Assembly: GCF_043951865.1 (NCBI RefSeq)
Contig: NZ_JBINJF010000003.1
Coordinates: 1 to 64,000 of the forward strand
From: JAMQKA01 sp043951865
Lineage (GTDB): Bacteria; Bacteroidota; Rhodothermia; Balneolales; Balneolaceae
Direction: 5' to 3'
Length of the DNA stretch: 64,000 bases
A model generated the notes under the pieces. It made no database searches. It was not told the DNA's origin and saw only the letters and a list, made by a program, of their open reading frames with translations. The translations under genes were made by a program, and so were the position numbers. Of the stretch, positions 8,869 to 17,620 are shown piece after piece. Within the stretch, counting starts at the first letter, position 1. Each line of letters starts with the position of its first letter.

Positions 8869-8907
8869 CCTGCGTCCCCTTCAAAAGGTGACGCAGGAGA
8901 CTTTTTT
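8869..8907 (+). terminator. Terminator-like hairpin on the plus strand with no known plus-strand gene upstream
   Basis: CCTGCGTC-C-CCTT pairs with AAGG-T-GACGCAGG around a very small loop and is followed by AGACTTTTTTA on the plus strand. The opposite strand has no T-run. The two flanking genes are both on the minus strand, so this would end an unannotated plus-strand transcript. The segment also resembles the CCCCTTCGAAGGGG repeats at 22627 and 22843, so it may simply be a member of that family. Confidence 0.5.
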
Positions 8908-9039
8908 ACGCATGTAACTCGACAATGGCAACTACGCTTTTTCTGATTCCAGGTACCAGTACCTGATTGCAAAGGGAAGGTTTAAACCTGCTGATATCTC
9001 TACTCTACTAATCCTCTGCTTTTCGCTCCCTGTCGTACC

Positions 9040-10086
9040 CTAGTTCAGGCCCGCTTTCCTGAGCAAATCCAGTGTCCCCTCCAGGTTTTGAAGCTGCTCG
9101 TAATCGTATTCAGGGCTCAGCTCAAACGCCTGGTCGGCATCCAGCATAAAGTCCTGCACCTCTACGCCGTCTATCACCGGGTATTCATTAACCGACTGCA
9201 CGGCAAACGACTGGGCTTCTTCAGAAACCAAAAACTTCAGGAATCGCAGTGCCTGTTCATTTTGATCTGACGTATTAAGCAGCGCGGCCCCCGTAACGAG
9301 CGCCAGGTTCCCCAGGTCGCCACTCTCAAAATGGTGCGTTTCGATCGGGGCATCGGGCTGGGGTGTCTGGTCCCCGCTCTTGGCGTCGCCGTATTTCATG
9401 CGCAGAACGTAATAGTGATTGGTCAGGCCCATATCAATCTCTCCGCCGACCAGCGCCTGTACCATCGGTGTGTTCGAGCTGTAGGCAACCGGGTTCAGTG
9501 CCTTCATACCCTCAATCCAGTCGAGTGTGAATTCCTCTCCTTCGATAATCCGCATGGCGGTAATGAAATCGTAAAAACTGCTGTAGGTCGGCGTCCATCC
9601 CACGCGACCTTCAAACTCCGTCATCTCCGTCAGCTCCGATATTGAGGAGGGCAGCTCCTCTTCACTCACATTCTGGGGATTGTAGGCAAGCACCCGGAAG
9701 CGTACCGTCACCGGAATCCACTGGCCGGATGAGGCCGTGTAGGAACTGGGAAGGGCAAGGATGGAATCGGGAAGAGCCTGCAGCCGGTTTTCGCTCGAGG
9801 CGTTTGCCAGCGCGCCGGTGGTGTTCGCCCAAAAAATATCGGCCGGGCTCTGTTCCCCCTCTTCCGCCAGCAGGGCCAGCAGTTCCGCATCATTTCCGTA
9901 CCTGACCTCAACCTGCTCGCCGGTCTTTTCATTATACATATCCACCAGGTCGTCCACCAACGCCTGGCTGCGGCCAGAGTAGATCACGAGTTCCTCTGAT
10001 TCCGGTTCTGAGCAGGCGGTCACAATTATCAAAAGGGAAACAAGCAGTATTGGAAATTTACTTTTAAATGAATTCATGATTGTCAA
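9040..10086 (-). CDS. Ferric-iron ABC transporter substrate-binding lipoprotein (copy B)
   Basis: A 348-residue lipoprotein; the leader ends in the lipobox VTAC. The mature part is an FbpA/FutA-type class II binding protein: ELVIYSGRSQALVDDL at the start, SPADIFWANTTGAL (about 81-94), GRVGWTPTYSSFYDF in the middle and the paired-tyrosine stretch LTNHYYVLRMKYG (about 220-232), expected to coordinate Fe(III). The family delivers iron to a membrane permease and ATPase, but none is encoded nearby. Translation may start at ATG 10086 or 10077. It is 73 bp downstream of a close paralogue and is probably co-transcribed with it. Confidence 0.85.
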   Translation of the reverse strand: MTIMNSFKSKFPILLVSLLIIVTACSEPESEELVIYSGRSQALVDDLVDMYNEKTGEQVEVRYGNDAELLALLAEEGEQSPADIFWANTTGALANASSENRLQALPDSILALPSSYTASSGQWIPVTVRFRVLAYNPQNVSEEELPSSISELTEMTEFEGRVGWTPTYSSFYDFITAMRIIEGEEFTLDWIEGMKALNPVAYSSNTPMVQALVGGEIDMGLTNHYYVLRMKYGDAKSGDQTPQPDAPIETHHFESGDLGNLALVTGAALLNTSDQNEQALRFLKFLVSEEAQSFAVQSVNEYPVIDGVEVQDFMLDADQAFELSPEYDYEQLQNLEGTLDLLRKAGLN

Positions 10087-10159
10087 AATATTGCGGTTAT
10101 TGGATTGTTTTGATCTGAACAGTGTTCGTACTTAAAGGAAAAATCCTTTGGGATATTTT

Positions 10160-11224
10160 CTAGATCAGCCCTGCCTCGCGCAGCAGGTTGAGGGTTCCGC
10201 CCAGGTTTTGCAGGTTTTCATAGTCATATTCCGGGCTGATGTTAATTGCTTTTTCGCTTTCCAGCATGTATTCGGGAAGAGTCACCGTATTGATGACCGG
10301 GTACTCGTGCACCACATCCGCGGCATAACGCTGGGCTTCCTCAGAGACGAGAAACCGCAGGAATTCCAGCGCCACCTGATCCTGGTCGGATGTTTGCAGC
10401 AGGCTGGCCCCCGTTACCAGTGCCAGATTCCCGATATCGCCCGTTGCAAAATGGTAGGTTTCGACCGGTGCATTTTCATCCACCACCGGTTCGTCAAAAT
10501 AGACCTCTTCTTCATATTCGCCTTCGGCCCCGCCGTATTTATACTGCAGAATATAGTAGTGATTGGTCAGGGCGATATCGATCTCTCCGGCAATAAGCGC
10601 CTGGAGCATCGGGGGATTTGAACTGTAGGAAGACGGATTCAGCTGCTGCATGCCGTCCAGCCACGCCCGCGTCGTTTCCTCCCCTTCCAGGTCGCGCATG
10701 GTGGTGATAAAATCGTAAAAACTGGAGTAGGTGGGCGTCCATCCCACGCGGCCCTCAAACCGGGTGGCGCCGGGCAGATCTAAAACCGATCGGGGCAGCT
10801 CATCCGGATCCACGCGATCGGGATTGTAGGCCAGCACGCGGAAACGCACCGTTACCGGCAACCACACCCCGGAGGAAGATCTGTAGGAATCGGGTACCTG
10901 CAACAGCGTGTCGGGTAGCGTCTTCAGCATCTCAGACTTGTTGGCATTGGCCAGGGCCCCCGTGGTATTGGCCCAGAACAGGTCGGCGGGACTTTGATCT
11001 CCCTCCTCCTTCATAACCGCCAGCAGTTCGGCGTCGTTACCGTACCGGACGTCGACGGTGTAACCTGTTTTGGCTTCAAATTTTTTGACCAGGTCGTCAA
11101 CCAGTGCCCTGCTGCGGCCGGAATACACGACAATACTGTCAGAACCAGATGGAGAGCAGGAGACAAACAGCATTAAAACGGATGCGAAAACGAATAGCCG
11201 GGTGATCCTCTGTTTAAACTTCAT
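10160..11224 (-). CDS. Ferric-iron ABC transporter substrate-binding lipoprotein (copy A)
   Basis: A 354-residue lipoprotein (lipobox LFVSC) of the FbpA/FutA type and a tandem paralogue of 9040-10086. The two share YSGRSxALVDDL, SPADxFWANTTGALANA, VTVRFRVLAYNP, GRVGWTPTYSSFYDFIT and LTNHYYxL. Copy A has a longer acidic insertion after the tyrosine pair (EGEYEEEVYFDEPVVDENAP, near 245-265). It is first in this two-gene unit. The dyad at 11306-11324 lies 82 bp upstream, shared with the divergent hemG, so iron regulation is likely. The missing permease and ATPase must lie elsewhere or be absent. Confidence 0.86.
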   Translation of the reverse strand: MKFKQRITRLFVFASVLMLFVSCSPSGSDSIVVYSGRSRALVDDLVKKFEAKTGYTVDVRYGNDAELLAVMKEEGDQSPADLFWANTTGALANANKSEMLKTLPDTLLQVPDSYRSSSGVWLPVTVRFRVLAYNPDRVDPDELPRSVLDLPGATRFEGRVGWTPTYSSFYDFITTMRDLEGEETTRAWLDGMQQLNPSSYSSNPPMLQALIAGEIDIALTNHYYILQYKYGGAEGEYEEEVYFDEPVVDENAPVETYHFATGDIGNLALVTGASLLQTSDQDQVALEFLRFLVSEEAQRYAADVVHEYPVINTVTLPEYMLESEKAINISPEYDYENLQNLGGTLNLLREAGLI

Positions 11225-11305
11225 CTTAATTCCTTTGCTTCATCTTCTATTAATATTTTCATGGTACTGTATATGTGGTTTTGTCAGCCCCAAATTTATA
11301 AATTT

Positions 11306-11324
11306 ATTTAGATCAAGTCTAAGT
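11306..11324. promoter_or_regulatory. Candidate iron-responsive operator (site 2), shared by divergent genes
   Basis: ATTTAGA-TCAAG-TCTAAGT, a 7-5-7 dyad pairing at 6 of 7 positions. It is the clearest of three similar sites. It lies 82 bp from the start of the ferric-binding gene on the minus strand and 17 bp from the ATG of protoporphyrinogen oxidase on the plus strand, so binding could block both promoters. Confidence 0.55.
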
Positions 11325-11340
11325 TAATTGTCTTTTATTT

Positions 11341-12720
11341 ATGACAACCGACACTCAACAACCGGCTGTTGCTGTTATCGGCGGAGGGATATCCGGCCTG
11401 ACTACCGCTTTTTTGCTCAGGAAAAAGGGATTGGAAGTAACGGTATTTGAAAAAAAAGGGTATCCGGGCGGAGTCATAAAAAGTATCCGCAATCAGGGCT
11501 GGCTGGTAGAATGGGGTCCCAACACCATCATGGCAAAATCGGAACAGCTTTGGGAGTTGATCAAAGAACTCGACTTGACGGAGCACGTCGTTGAAACGGG
11601 AAAAGAGGCCGCAAAGCGATATATCGTCAAGAATGGGCGGCCTGAACCACTGCCGACCTCTGTGGGGGGATTTCTGCGTACGCCCCTACTTTCGCTGAAA
11701 GGAAAATTGCGGATATTCAGGGAACCGTTTATTCCCAAATCGCGGCAGCCCGAAAGTATTGCCGATTTTTTTGAACGGCGCCTCGGCAGGGAGGTACGGG
11801 ATTACGCGGTAAATCCCTTTGTGGCCGGCATCTATGCCGGGGATCCCCGGCAGCTGTCCATCCGGCATACCCTGTCACGCGTGTATGAGCTGGAACAACA
11901 GTTTGGATCCATTTTTAAAGGAGCGGTAAAATCATCCCGCAGGTCGAAGTCGAACTCGTCGGTCCGGCGCCCGGGACTGATCTCGTTCAAGCGCGGACTG
12001 CAAGAGCTTCCCAACCAGCTTGTAAAACAACTGGATTCCTCTATCCGGTTCGGCAGTGCCGCTACCGCCGTCACGCGAAAAGATCGCACATGGGCGGTTA
12101 CCGTCAACGATGAAGAAACCCACGCATTTGATTCCATTATTTTTACCGCCCCTCTCCACCAGCTCGACGCCCTCACTTTTAACGTCGAAAAACCGGGATT
12201 GATTGACCATCTTGAATCACTCCGGTACGCTCCCATCGCCACGGTAAGCCTGGGATTCAAACGCGAACAGGTTTCCCACCCGCTCGACGGCTTCGGCATG
12301 CTGGTTCCCGATGCGGAACCCTTCAACATACTCGGGTGCCTGTTTTCCTCCTCCCTTTTCAGGAACCGTGCCCCCGAAGAACATGTGCTGCTCACCTGCT
12401 TTATAGGAGGAGAGCGCCACCCCGGGCATGTTGCCTTGCCGAATCCCAAAATAAAAGAGATGGTGACAGACGATCTCGGGCAACTGCTCGGCTGTACCGG
12501 GCAGCCACAATTTGAATCTCTGCACCGGTGGAACAGAGCGATCCCTCAATATGGACTCGATCATCAATCTTACCTGGATGCGATGGATGAACTGGAGGAA
12601 TGCAACCGCGGACTCTATCTGACGGGCAATTTCAGGTATGAAGTCTCTGTTCCCGGATGTATAAGCGGCGCATATGAAACGGCTGACCGCGCAGCTTCGT
12701 TTTTGCAATCCAACACGTAA
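11341..12720 (+). CDS. hemG: Protoporphyrinogen oxidase (HemY-type)
   Basis: A 459-residue FAD-dependent oxidase that converts protoporphyrinogen IX to protoporphyrin IX, the penultimate heme step. The N-terminal Rossmann dinucleotide motif VIGGGISGLTTAFLLRKKG is followed by an acidic FAD-ribose position (VFEKKGYPGG). The C-terminal FAD-binding segment GLYLTGNFRYEVSVPGCISGAYETA is typical of HemY enzymes and monoamine-oxidase relatives. It is separated from the heme operon at 18.9-28.3 kb but lies beside ferric-binding genes and the shared dyad. There is no Shine-Dalgarno sequence, and the leader after the dyad is very short and AT-rich. Confidence 0.9.
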   Translation: MTTDTQQPAVAVIGGGISGLTTAFLLRKKGLEVTVFEKKGYPGGVIKSIRNQGWLVEWGPNTIMAKSEQLWELIKELDLTEHVVETGKEAAKRYIVKNGRPEPLPTSVGGFLRTPLLSLKGKLRIFREPFIPKSRQPESIADFFERRLGREVRDYAVNPFVAGIYAGDPRQLSIRHTLSRVYELEQQFGSIFKGAVKSSRRSKSNSSVRRPGLISFKRGLQELPNQLVKQLDSSIRFGSAATAVTRKDRTWAVTVNDEETHAFDSIIFTAPLHQLDALTFNVEKPGLIDHLESLRYAPIATVSLGFKREQVSHPLDGFGMLVPDAEPFNILGCLFSSSLFRNRAPEEHVLLTCFIGGERHPGHVALPNPKIKEMVTDDLGQLLGCTGQPQFESLHRWNRAIPQYGLDHQSYLDAMDELEECNRGLYLTGNFRYEVSVPGCISGAYETADRAASFLQSNT

Positions 12721-12796
12721 CAAGATTTGTTATTTTAAGGAATTGACAGCTCAACATTTGAATACCATTTTCAAGTAAACCAAACAGACACTATTT

Positions 12797-14428
12797 ATGG
12801 CGAATGCATATTTCGAAATACGGGAACCCAGCAACGAACCGGTCAACTCGTACGCGCCGGGCACACCCGAACGGTCCGCTTTGAAGGAAGAAATCAACCG
12901 GCTAAAAAACCAGGAAATTGAGATTCCCGCCATTATTGGCGGCGAAGCGGTCAAAACCGGACATACCGCTGATGTAGTGATGCCGCACAATCACAGCCAC
13001 AAGCTGGCCTCCGTGCATCTTTGCGGAGAAAAAGAGGTGAAAATGGCTGAGGATGCGGCCCTTGAAGCCCGCAAAACATGGGCGGAGATGCCCTGGGAGC
13101 AGCGGGTCTCGGTATTCAAAAAGGCCGCCGACCTGCTCTCCGGTCCCTGGCGCTACACGCTCAATGCCGCCACCATGCTCGGGCAGTCAAAAACCCCGCA
13201 CCAGTCCGAAATAGATGCCGTCGCCGAGCTGGTCGACTTTTTCCGCTACAACTCCTACTACCTGACCCAGATTTACCAGGATCAGCCCTATTCTCCCGAT
13301 GGCATGTGGAACCGTACCGAATACCGCCCGCTTGAAGGTTTTGTATTTGCCGTTACGCCGTTCAACTTCACCTCTATTGCGGGCAACCTGCCAACCGCCC
13401 CGGCCATTTGCGGAAACGTCTCGCTCTGGAAACCGGCCACTTCGTCCATCTATTCCAGTTACTTTGTGATGAAACTGCTGGAGGAAGCCGGTCTCCCCGC
13501 GGGTGTTATTAACTTCCTGCCCGGCTCCGGTGCCGATGTGGGAGATCCGGCCACCGACAGCAAACATCTCTCCGGGCTCCATTTTACCGGTTCCACCGCT
13601 ACATTTCAGCTGCTCTGGAAACGAATTGCCGACAATATCAAAAAATATAAGACCTATCCCCGTATTGTGGGCGAAACCGGCGGCAAGGATTTCATCTTTG
13701 CTCACCAAACCGCCGATGTGGATGCACTGGTGGTTGCGGCCCTTCGCGCAGCTTATGAGTACCAGGGCCAAAAATGTTCGGCCGCTTCCCGCATGTATAT
13801 TCCCGAGTCACTCTGGAGTGAATTCAGCGAACAATTCCTCGAAGAGGCCAAAAAAATCAACGTCGGCGATGTCGAAGATTTCAGCACGTTTATGGGGGCC
13901 GTTATTGACCAGGGAGCGTTCAACAGCATCACCTCTTATATCGACTACGTCAAGGAATCGGATGATGCGGAAATCCTGTTTGGGGGCGACTATGACGACT
14001 CTGAGGGCTTTTTCATACAACCGACACTGGTACAGGCACACGATCCGAAGTTCAAAACCATGCAAGAGGAGATCTTTGGTCCTGTGCTGACGGTGTATGT
14101 ATATGAGGATGACCAGTTTGAGGAAACCCTTGAGCTGTGCGATACCACTTCGCCCTATGCGCTGACCGGCGCCATTTTTGCCCGGGATCGCGACGTGCTC
14201 CAGCAGATGTCGGATTCCCTGAGGCAGGCGGCGGGCAACTTCTATATCAACGACAAGCCTACGGCCGCGGTCGTCAACCAGCAGCCGTTTGGCGGAGCGC
14301 GAAAATCCGGAACCAACGACAAGGCCGGGAGTGCCGCCAACCTGATGCGCTGGCTTTCCCCGCGCTCCCTCAAGGAGAGTACGGTTCCTCCCAAAGACTG
14401 GACGTACCCATACATGGAGGAAGAATAG
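12797..14428 (+). CDS. pruA: L-glutamate gamma-semialdehyde dehydrogenase (P5C dehydrogenase)
   Basis: A 543-residue aldehyde dehydrogenase of the single-domain P5CDH group. It oxidises glutamate gamma-semialdehyde to glutamate with NAD+, the second step of proline catabolism. Visible motifs are the NAD-site FAVTPFNFTSIAGNLP (about 185-200), GETGGKDF with the general-base Glu (about 293), YQGQKCSAASR with the nucleophile Cys (about 327) and the C-terminal NDKPTAAVVNQQPFGG. The length matches P5CDH rather than bifunctional PutA. No proline dehydrogenase is present in the window. It lies 76 bp after hemG on the same strand. Confidence 0.92.
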   Translation: MANAYFEIREPSNEPVNSYAPGTPERSALKEEINRLKNQEIEIPAIIGGEAVKTGHTADVVMPHNHSHKLASVHLCGEKEVKMAEDAALEARKTWAEMPWEQRVSVFKKAADLLSGPWRYTLNAATMLGQSKTPHQSEIDAVAELVDFFRYNSYYLTQIYQDQPYSPDGMWNRTEYRPLEGFVFAVTPFNFTSIAGNLPTAPAICGNVSLWKPATSSIYSSYFVMKLLEEAGLPAGVINFLPGSGADVGDPATDSKHLSGLHFTGSTATFQLLWKRIADNIKKYKTYPRIVGETGGKDFIFAHQTADVDALVVAALRAAYEYQGQKCSAASRMYIPESLWSEFSEQFLEEAKKINVGDVEDFSTFMGAVIDQGAFNSITSYIDYVKESDDAEILFGGDYDDSEGFFIQPTLVQAHDPKFKTMQEEIFGPVLTVYVYEDDQFEETLELCDTTSPYALTGAIFARDRDVLQQMSDSLRQAAGNFYINDKPTAAVVNQQPFGGARKSGTNDKAGSAANLMRWLSPRSLKESTVPPKDWTYPYMEEE

Positions 14429-14437
14429 GATAGACCT

Positions 14438-14489
14438 GAAAAAAAAAAAAGAAAAGAAATGCGACGCACTGTTAAGGTGCGTCGCATTT
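14438..14489 (-). terminator. Intrinsic terminator for the minus-strand coiled-coil lipoprotein gene
   Basis: A perfect 13-bp stem: AAATGCGACGCAC (14457-14469) and GTGCGTCGCATTT (14477-14489) with a 7-nt loop. Read on the minus strand it is followed by a long T-rich run (complement of the A-run 14439-14455). It therefore terminates 14952-14530, and its stem may also end pruA transcripts arriving from the other side. Confidence 0.85.
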
Positions 14490-14529
14490 GGGTTAGGCGA
14501 CCAGTGCAAATGGGGCTGTCAGCCGCCTA

Positions 14530-14952
14530 TTAAAATTCTTGTTTCAGGCTGTCAACGGTCTCTCTCATGCCGTCGAGCCGACGGTCTATATCCTGTTTGA
14601 GCTCCTTCCAGTTTTCTGCAGAGCGTGCCTGCAGCTCCTCGAGATCGTCCTGCAGCTGCTCCCGCTTCTGCTGAAGGCTGTCCAACTGCTTTTGCAGCTC
14701 ACTCTCCGTTTCACCGGAGGCCTCGCTGATCCTGTTCTTTAGCTGTTCCACCTGCTTGTCAACAGCGTTCAACTGCTCTTTTACACTGTGGACAAATTCG
14801 GTTTTGGTCACTTCAATATCTTGCCGAACCGACTCCATGGCCTGCCGACCCTCCTCTTTCATCTCGTTTATTTCATCCTTGGACTGCTGGCTACAGGCAG
14901 ACAGCATCAGTGCCAAAGTCAATAAAACCAGGGAATAGACAGAATTTCTCAT
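14530..14952 (-). CDS. Small coiled-coil lipoprotein, function unknown
   Basis: A 140-residue predicted lipoprotein: leader MRNSVYSLVLLTLALMLSAC with the lipobox Cys at 20, then an almost uninterrupted alpha-helical heptad sequence rich in Glu, Gln, Lys and Leu to the C-terminus. It resembles generic apolipoprotein-like envelope coiled coils and could tether or space the outer membrane. No enzymatic motif is visible. It is a single gene with its own strong terminator, convergent with pruA. Confidence 0.7.
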   Translation of the reverse strand: MRNSVYSLVLLTLALMLSACSQQSKDEINEMKEEGRQAMESVRQDIEVTKTEFVHSVKEQLNAVDKQVEQLKNRISEASGETESELQKQLDSLQQKREQLQDDLEELQARSAENWKELKQDIDRRLDGMRETVDSLKQEF

Positions 14953-15100
14953 AATAAATTTTGTATTGTAGTGTTCATGTAATGCAGCTGTTGTATGCTG
15001 TTACCATGCAGAGCCTTTTTTGTTCCGATTCAAGATATTTCTGAATTCCGCAACATTTTTTAGATATTTAAACCGATTTTTTAACCATACTATTTAAAAC

Positions 15101-15940
15101 ATGAACATCAGTATATTGGGTTGTGGCTGGCTGGGGTTCCCCCTGGCTTCCAGCCTTGTGAATGAAGGACATACCGTAAAAGGATCTACTACAACAGAGG
15201 AAAAACTTGAGAAGCTCAGCGACGAGGGAATTACTCCCTATCTGCTCAGCCTTGATCCTCAGCTTGAAGGGAATCCATCAGCATCCCGGGATTTTTTTGA
15301 CGCGGACCTGCTGGTTCTCAATATCCCCCCCGGTCGTCGGCGCCCCAACGTTATTGACTTTCACACCTCCCAGATCGCATCTGTGATTGAACATCTGCAG
15401 GACGCTCCCGTCCAATCGGTTATTTTTGCCAGTTCCACATCCGTGTACCCCAAAAAGGGAGGCGTCATGGAGGAGGGCGATGCAACGCCCGGCCACGCTA
15501 CGCGAGATTCCGGGGAAGCGCTGATACAGGCAGAACAGATGCTGATGGACCAAGACCATTTTGATACGACCGTCGTACGGTTTGGAGGACTCTACGGGTA
15601 CGACCGCCATCCGGCCAATTATCTTGCAGGCAAAAAAGATATCCCCGGTGGAAACGCGCCGGTCAACCTGATTCACCGGGATGACTGCATCAATATCCTG
15701 ACTGCTATCATTGAAAATGACATCCGGGGAGAGATATTTAATGCGGTCTCGGACGGCCATCCGCCCAAGAACCAGTTTTATAAAATTATTGCTGAACAAG
15801 CCGGCCTGGAGCCTCCTTCTTTTCTGCCGGATTCGGACAAAGATTACAAAGTAGTGTCCAACCGAAAGCTTAAAAAAATGCTTGATTATCAATTTGCGTA
15901 TCCAAATCCGCTGGATGTAGCCCCGGCCTTTTCAGGGTAA
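15101..15940 (+). CDS. NAD(P)-binding SDR/epimerase-family protein (YeeZ-like)
   Basis: A 279-residue extended-SDR-like protein. A degenerate glycine motif ILGCGWLGFPLASSLVNEGH (4-23) opens the Rossmann fold. LLVLNIPPGRR and VIFASSTSVYPKKGG follow at expected strand ends. The catalytic YxxxK is not clearly visible, as in YeeZ-type relatives, so activity is uncertain. Late NxxxxDxxxxKNQFYK-like residues match NAD-dependent epimerase relatives. It is a single gene, and the 148-bp upstream gap holds nothing recognisable beyond an AT-rich stretch. Confidence 0.7.
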   Translation: MNISILGCGWLGFPLASSLVNEGHTVKGSTTTEEKLEKLSDEGITPYLLSLDPQLEGNPSASRDFFDADLLVLNIPPGRRRPNVIDFHTSQIASVIEHLQDAPVQSVIFASSTSVYPKKGGVMEEGDATPGHATRDSGEALIQAEQMLMDQDHFDTTVVRFGGLYGYDRHPANYLAGKKDIPGGNAPVNLIHRDDCINILTAIIENDIRGEIFNAVSDGHPPKNQFYKIIAEQAGLEPPSFLPDSDKDYKVVSNRKLKKMLDYQFAYPNPLDVAPAFSG

Positions 15941-16119
15941 CTGCATATCGGCATTCTGGCATTTAGCCACCTGCGGGGTACTACGGTTATATAGAACTTT
16001 TCAGGCTTCGCGGCTGTTCTTCAGATAAAAATTTTAACCGAAAAGAAACGTGGGCCTCTGCCATGTACTGCGGTTGTAAGGCCGGTTTTAACCACTCGAA
16101 TTCCTGTAATTCCCCATGA

Positions 16120-16238
16120 GAGGACTTTGCGAAACATTCGAATCACCGTTCGGAGGGAGTTGTACTCCCACAGTATGTGTTATATATGATGGTCGGTGGT
16201 CCCCCCCCCAACCAAGCATCAGGTTCTGAAAAGGCCTC
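16120..16238 (-). repeat. Type I dispersed palindromic repeat, copy 3 (inverted)
   Basis: The ends are GAGGACTTTGCGAAAC (16120-16135) and GGTTCTGAAAAGGCCTC (16222-16238). The internal order GGGAGTTGTACTCCC then GGTCGGTGGT is the reverse complement of the copies at 275 and 556. A run of about nine C residues (16201-16209) interrupts the second hairpin. It fills most of the gap 15941-16272. Confidence 0.78.
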
Positions 16239-16272
16239 GACAATTTGATCCTTAAACAAAACTCTGTGTACA

Positions 16273-16941
16273 ATGGAAGAAAAAGTTTATACCTACGACA
16301 CGGGTGAAGTCACGGTAACGTACGATTCCAGGCGATGTATTCACGCTGAGGAGTGCGTAAAAGGCCTTCAGTCGGTTTTCAACCCAAACAAGCGTCCCTG
16401 GATTCAGCCCGAATATGCCACTCCCGAAGAGATTAAGGATGTGGTGCATCGTTGTCCCACCGGAGCACTGCACGTTAAACGGGCTAACACGGGAGAAGAG
16501 GATCAGGCAATCCCGGCCCGCAACACGATCAGCGTAAACCCGGATGGGCCGATCTACTTTCGGGGAAACATCGTAGTACAGTCGCAGGAGGGCGATCCTG
16601 TGTTACAGGATTCGCGATTCGCTCTTTGCAGATGTGGTGCCTCCGGGAACAAGCCGGCTTGCGACAACTCTCACAAGAAGATCGATTTCAGCGCTTCTTC
16701 CCATATTCCCCGCGCCCCTTTCAGCAGTGATCGGCAACAGGAAAAAACAGGAGAGGGAGAAACGCTTATCCTGAAGGTCATGAAAAACGGTCCGCTGCTC
16801 GTGGAGGGAAGCTACCAGATCTACTCGACCACTTCACAGCCTGTCAACAGCTCAAAAACCATTGCACTGTGCCGGTGTGGTGGTTCTTCCGATAAACCCT
16901 TTTGCGATGGAACGCACAAGGAGATCGGGTTTAACGGTTGA
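16273..16941 (+). CDS. Iron-sulfur protein: 4Fe-4S mono-cluster domain plus two CDGSH domains
   Basis: A 222-residue protein with three iron-sulfur modules. Residues about 8-75 are a Fer4_19-type divergent mono-cluster ferredoxin domain (CIHAEEC ... HRCPTGAL). Two CDGSH motifs follow: CRCGASGNKPACDNSH (about 117-132) and CRCGGSSDKPFCDGTH (about 199-214), each matching C-x-C-x2-S-x3-P-x-C-D-x-S/T-x-H, the 3Cys-1His ligand set of a 2Fe-2S cluster. The first has DN where DG is usual. Such proteins are cytosolic and may act in electron transfer or cluster/iron handling; the specific role is unknown. No operon partner is evident. Confidence 0.88.
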   Translation: MEEKVYTYDTGEVTVTYDSRRCIHAEECVKGLQSVFNPNKRPWIQPEYATPEEIKDVVHRCPTGALHVKRANTGEEDQAIPARNTISVNPDGPIYFRGNIVVQSQEGDPVLQDSRFALCRCGASGNKPACDNSHKKIDFSASSHIPRAPFSSDRQQEKTGEGETLILKVMKNGPLLVEGSYQIYSTTSQPVNSSKTIALCRCGGSSDKPFCDGTHKEIGFNG

Positions 16942-17061
16942 CTGGCTGCAACAATGGTCTTTAATTCAGTTGGTTGAAGGGATTTGCAAAACATTTATCC
17001 CGCTGGTTTCGCGTTATCATAAACCTGTTGATATAAATAGTAACATCACATACCCTATTCC

Positions 17062-17436
17062 ATGAGTAAACTTTTTCTCTCCATTGGAGCAATCAACGCA
17101 GCGCTGGCCGTAATGCTGGGAGCTTTTGGAGCTCACGGTCTCAAAGAGAGACTGACGGTCGATATGCTTGACATATTTGAAACGGCGGTACAGTACCATT
17201 TTTACCACGCACTCGGGCTGCTCGCCGTCGGACTGCTGGCCATCCATTATCCAGAGTCCGGCTCTCTAAAATGGGCTGGCTGGCTGATGCTGGCAGGAAT
17301 TGTGATCTTCTCCGGCAGTCTCTATATACTCAGTGTTAGCGGAATCCGGTGGCTCGGGGCAATCACGCCTCTTGGGGGCATCAGCTTTATTGCCGCCTGG
17401 GTTCTATTGCTGATCGCCGTGGCAAAAACGAGCTGA
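17062..17436 (+). CDS. DUF423 (YgdD-type) small membrane protein
   Basis: A 124-residue protein with four hydrophobic helices. It has the DUF423 signature near the N-terminus (GAINAALAVMLGAFGAHGLK) followed by FETAVQYHFYHALGLL. The family is widespread, integral to the inner membrane and functionally uncharacterised. It lies 120 bp after the CDGSH gene; co-transcription is possible but not demonstrable. Confidence 0.88.
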   Translation: MSKLFLSIGAINAALAVMLGAFGAHGLKERLTVDMLDIFETAVQYHFYHALGLLAVGLLAIHYPESGSLKWAGWLMLAGIVIFSGSLYILSVSGIRWLGAITPLGGISFIAAWVLLLIAVAKTS

Positions 17437-17620
17437 CGCGATGTATAACTGAATCACCATGCGTGTGCCAGTTGCAGTATATCCAGCAAAGAGAAAGTCC
17501 GGATGGCCGGTAACCACGGCACCTCAGCGAGAGATTTAGCGTGATATCACCGGGTGTGAGCCTGGACAGAATCCCTGGTTTTTCGGAGCCATTACACAAC
17601 TCAATCAAATTTTTAACATA

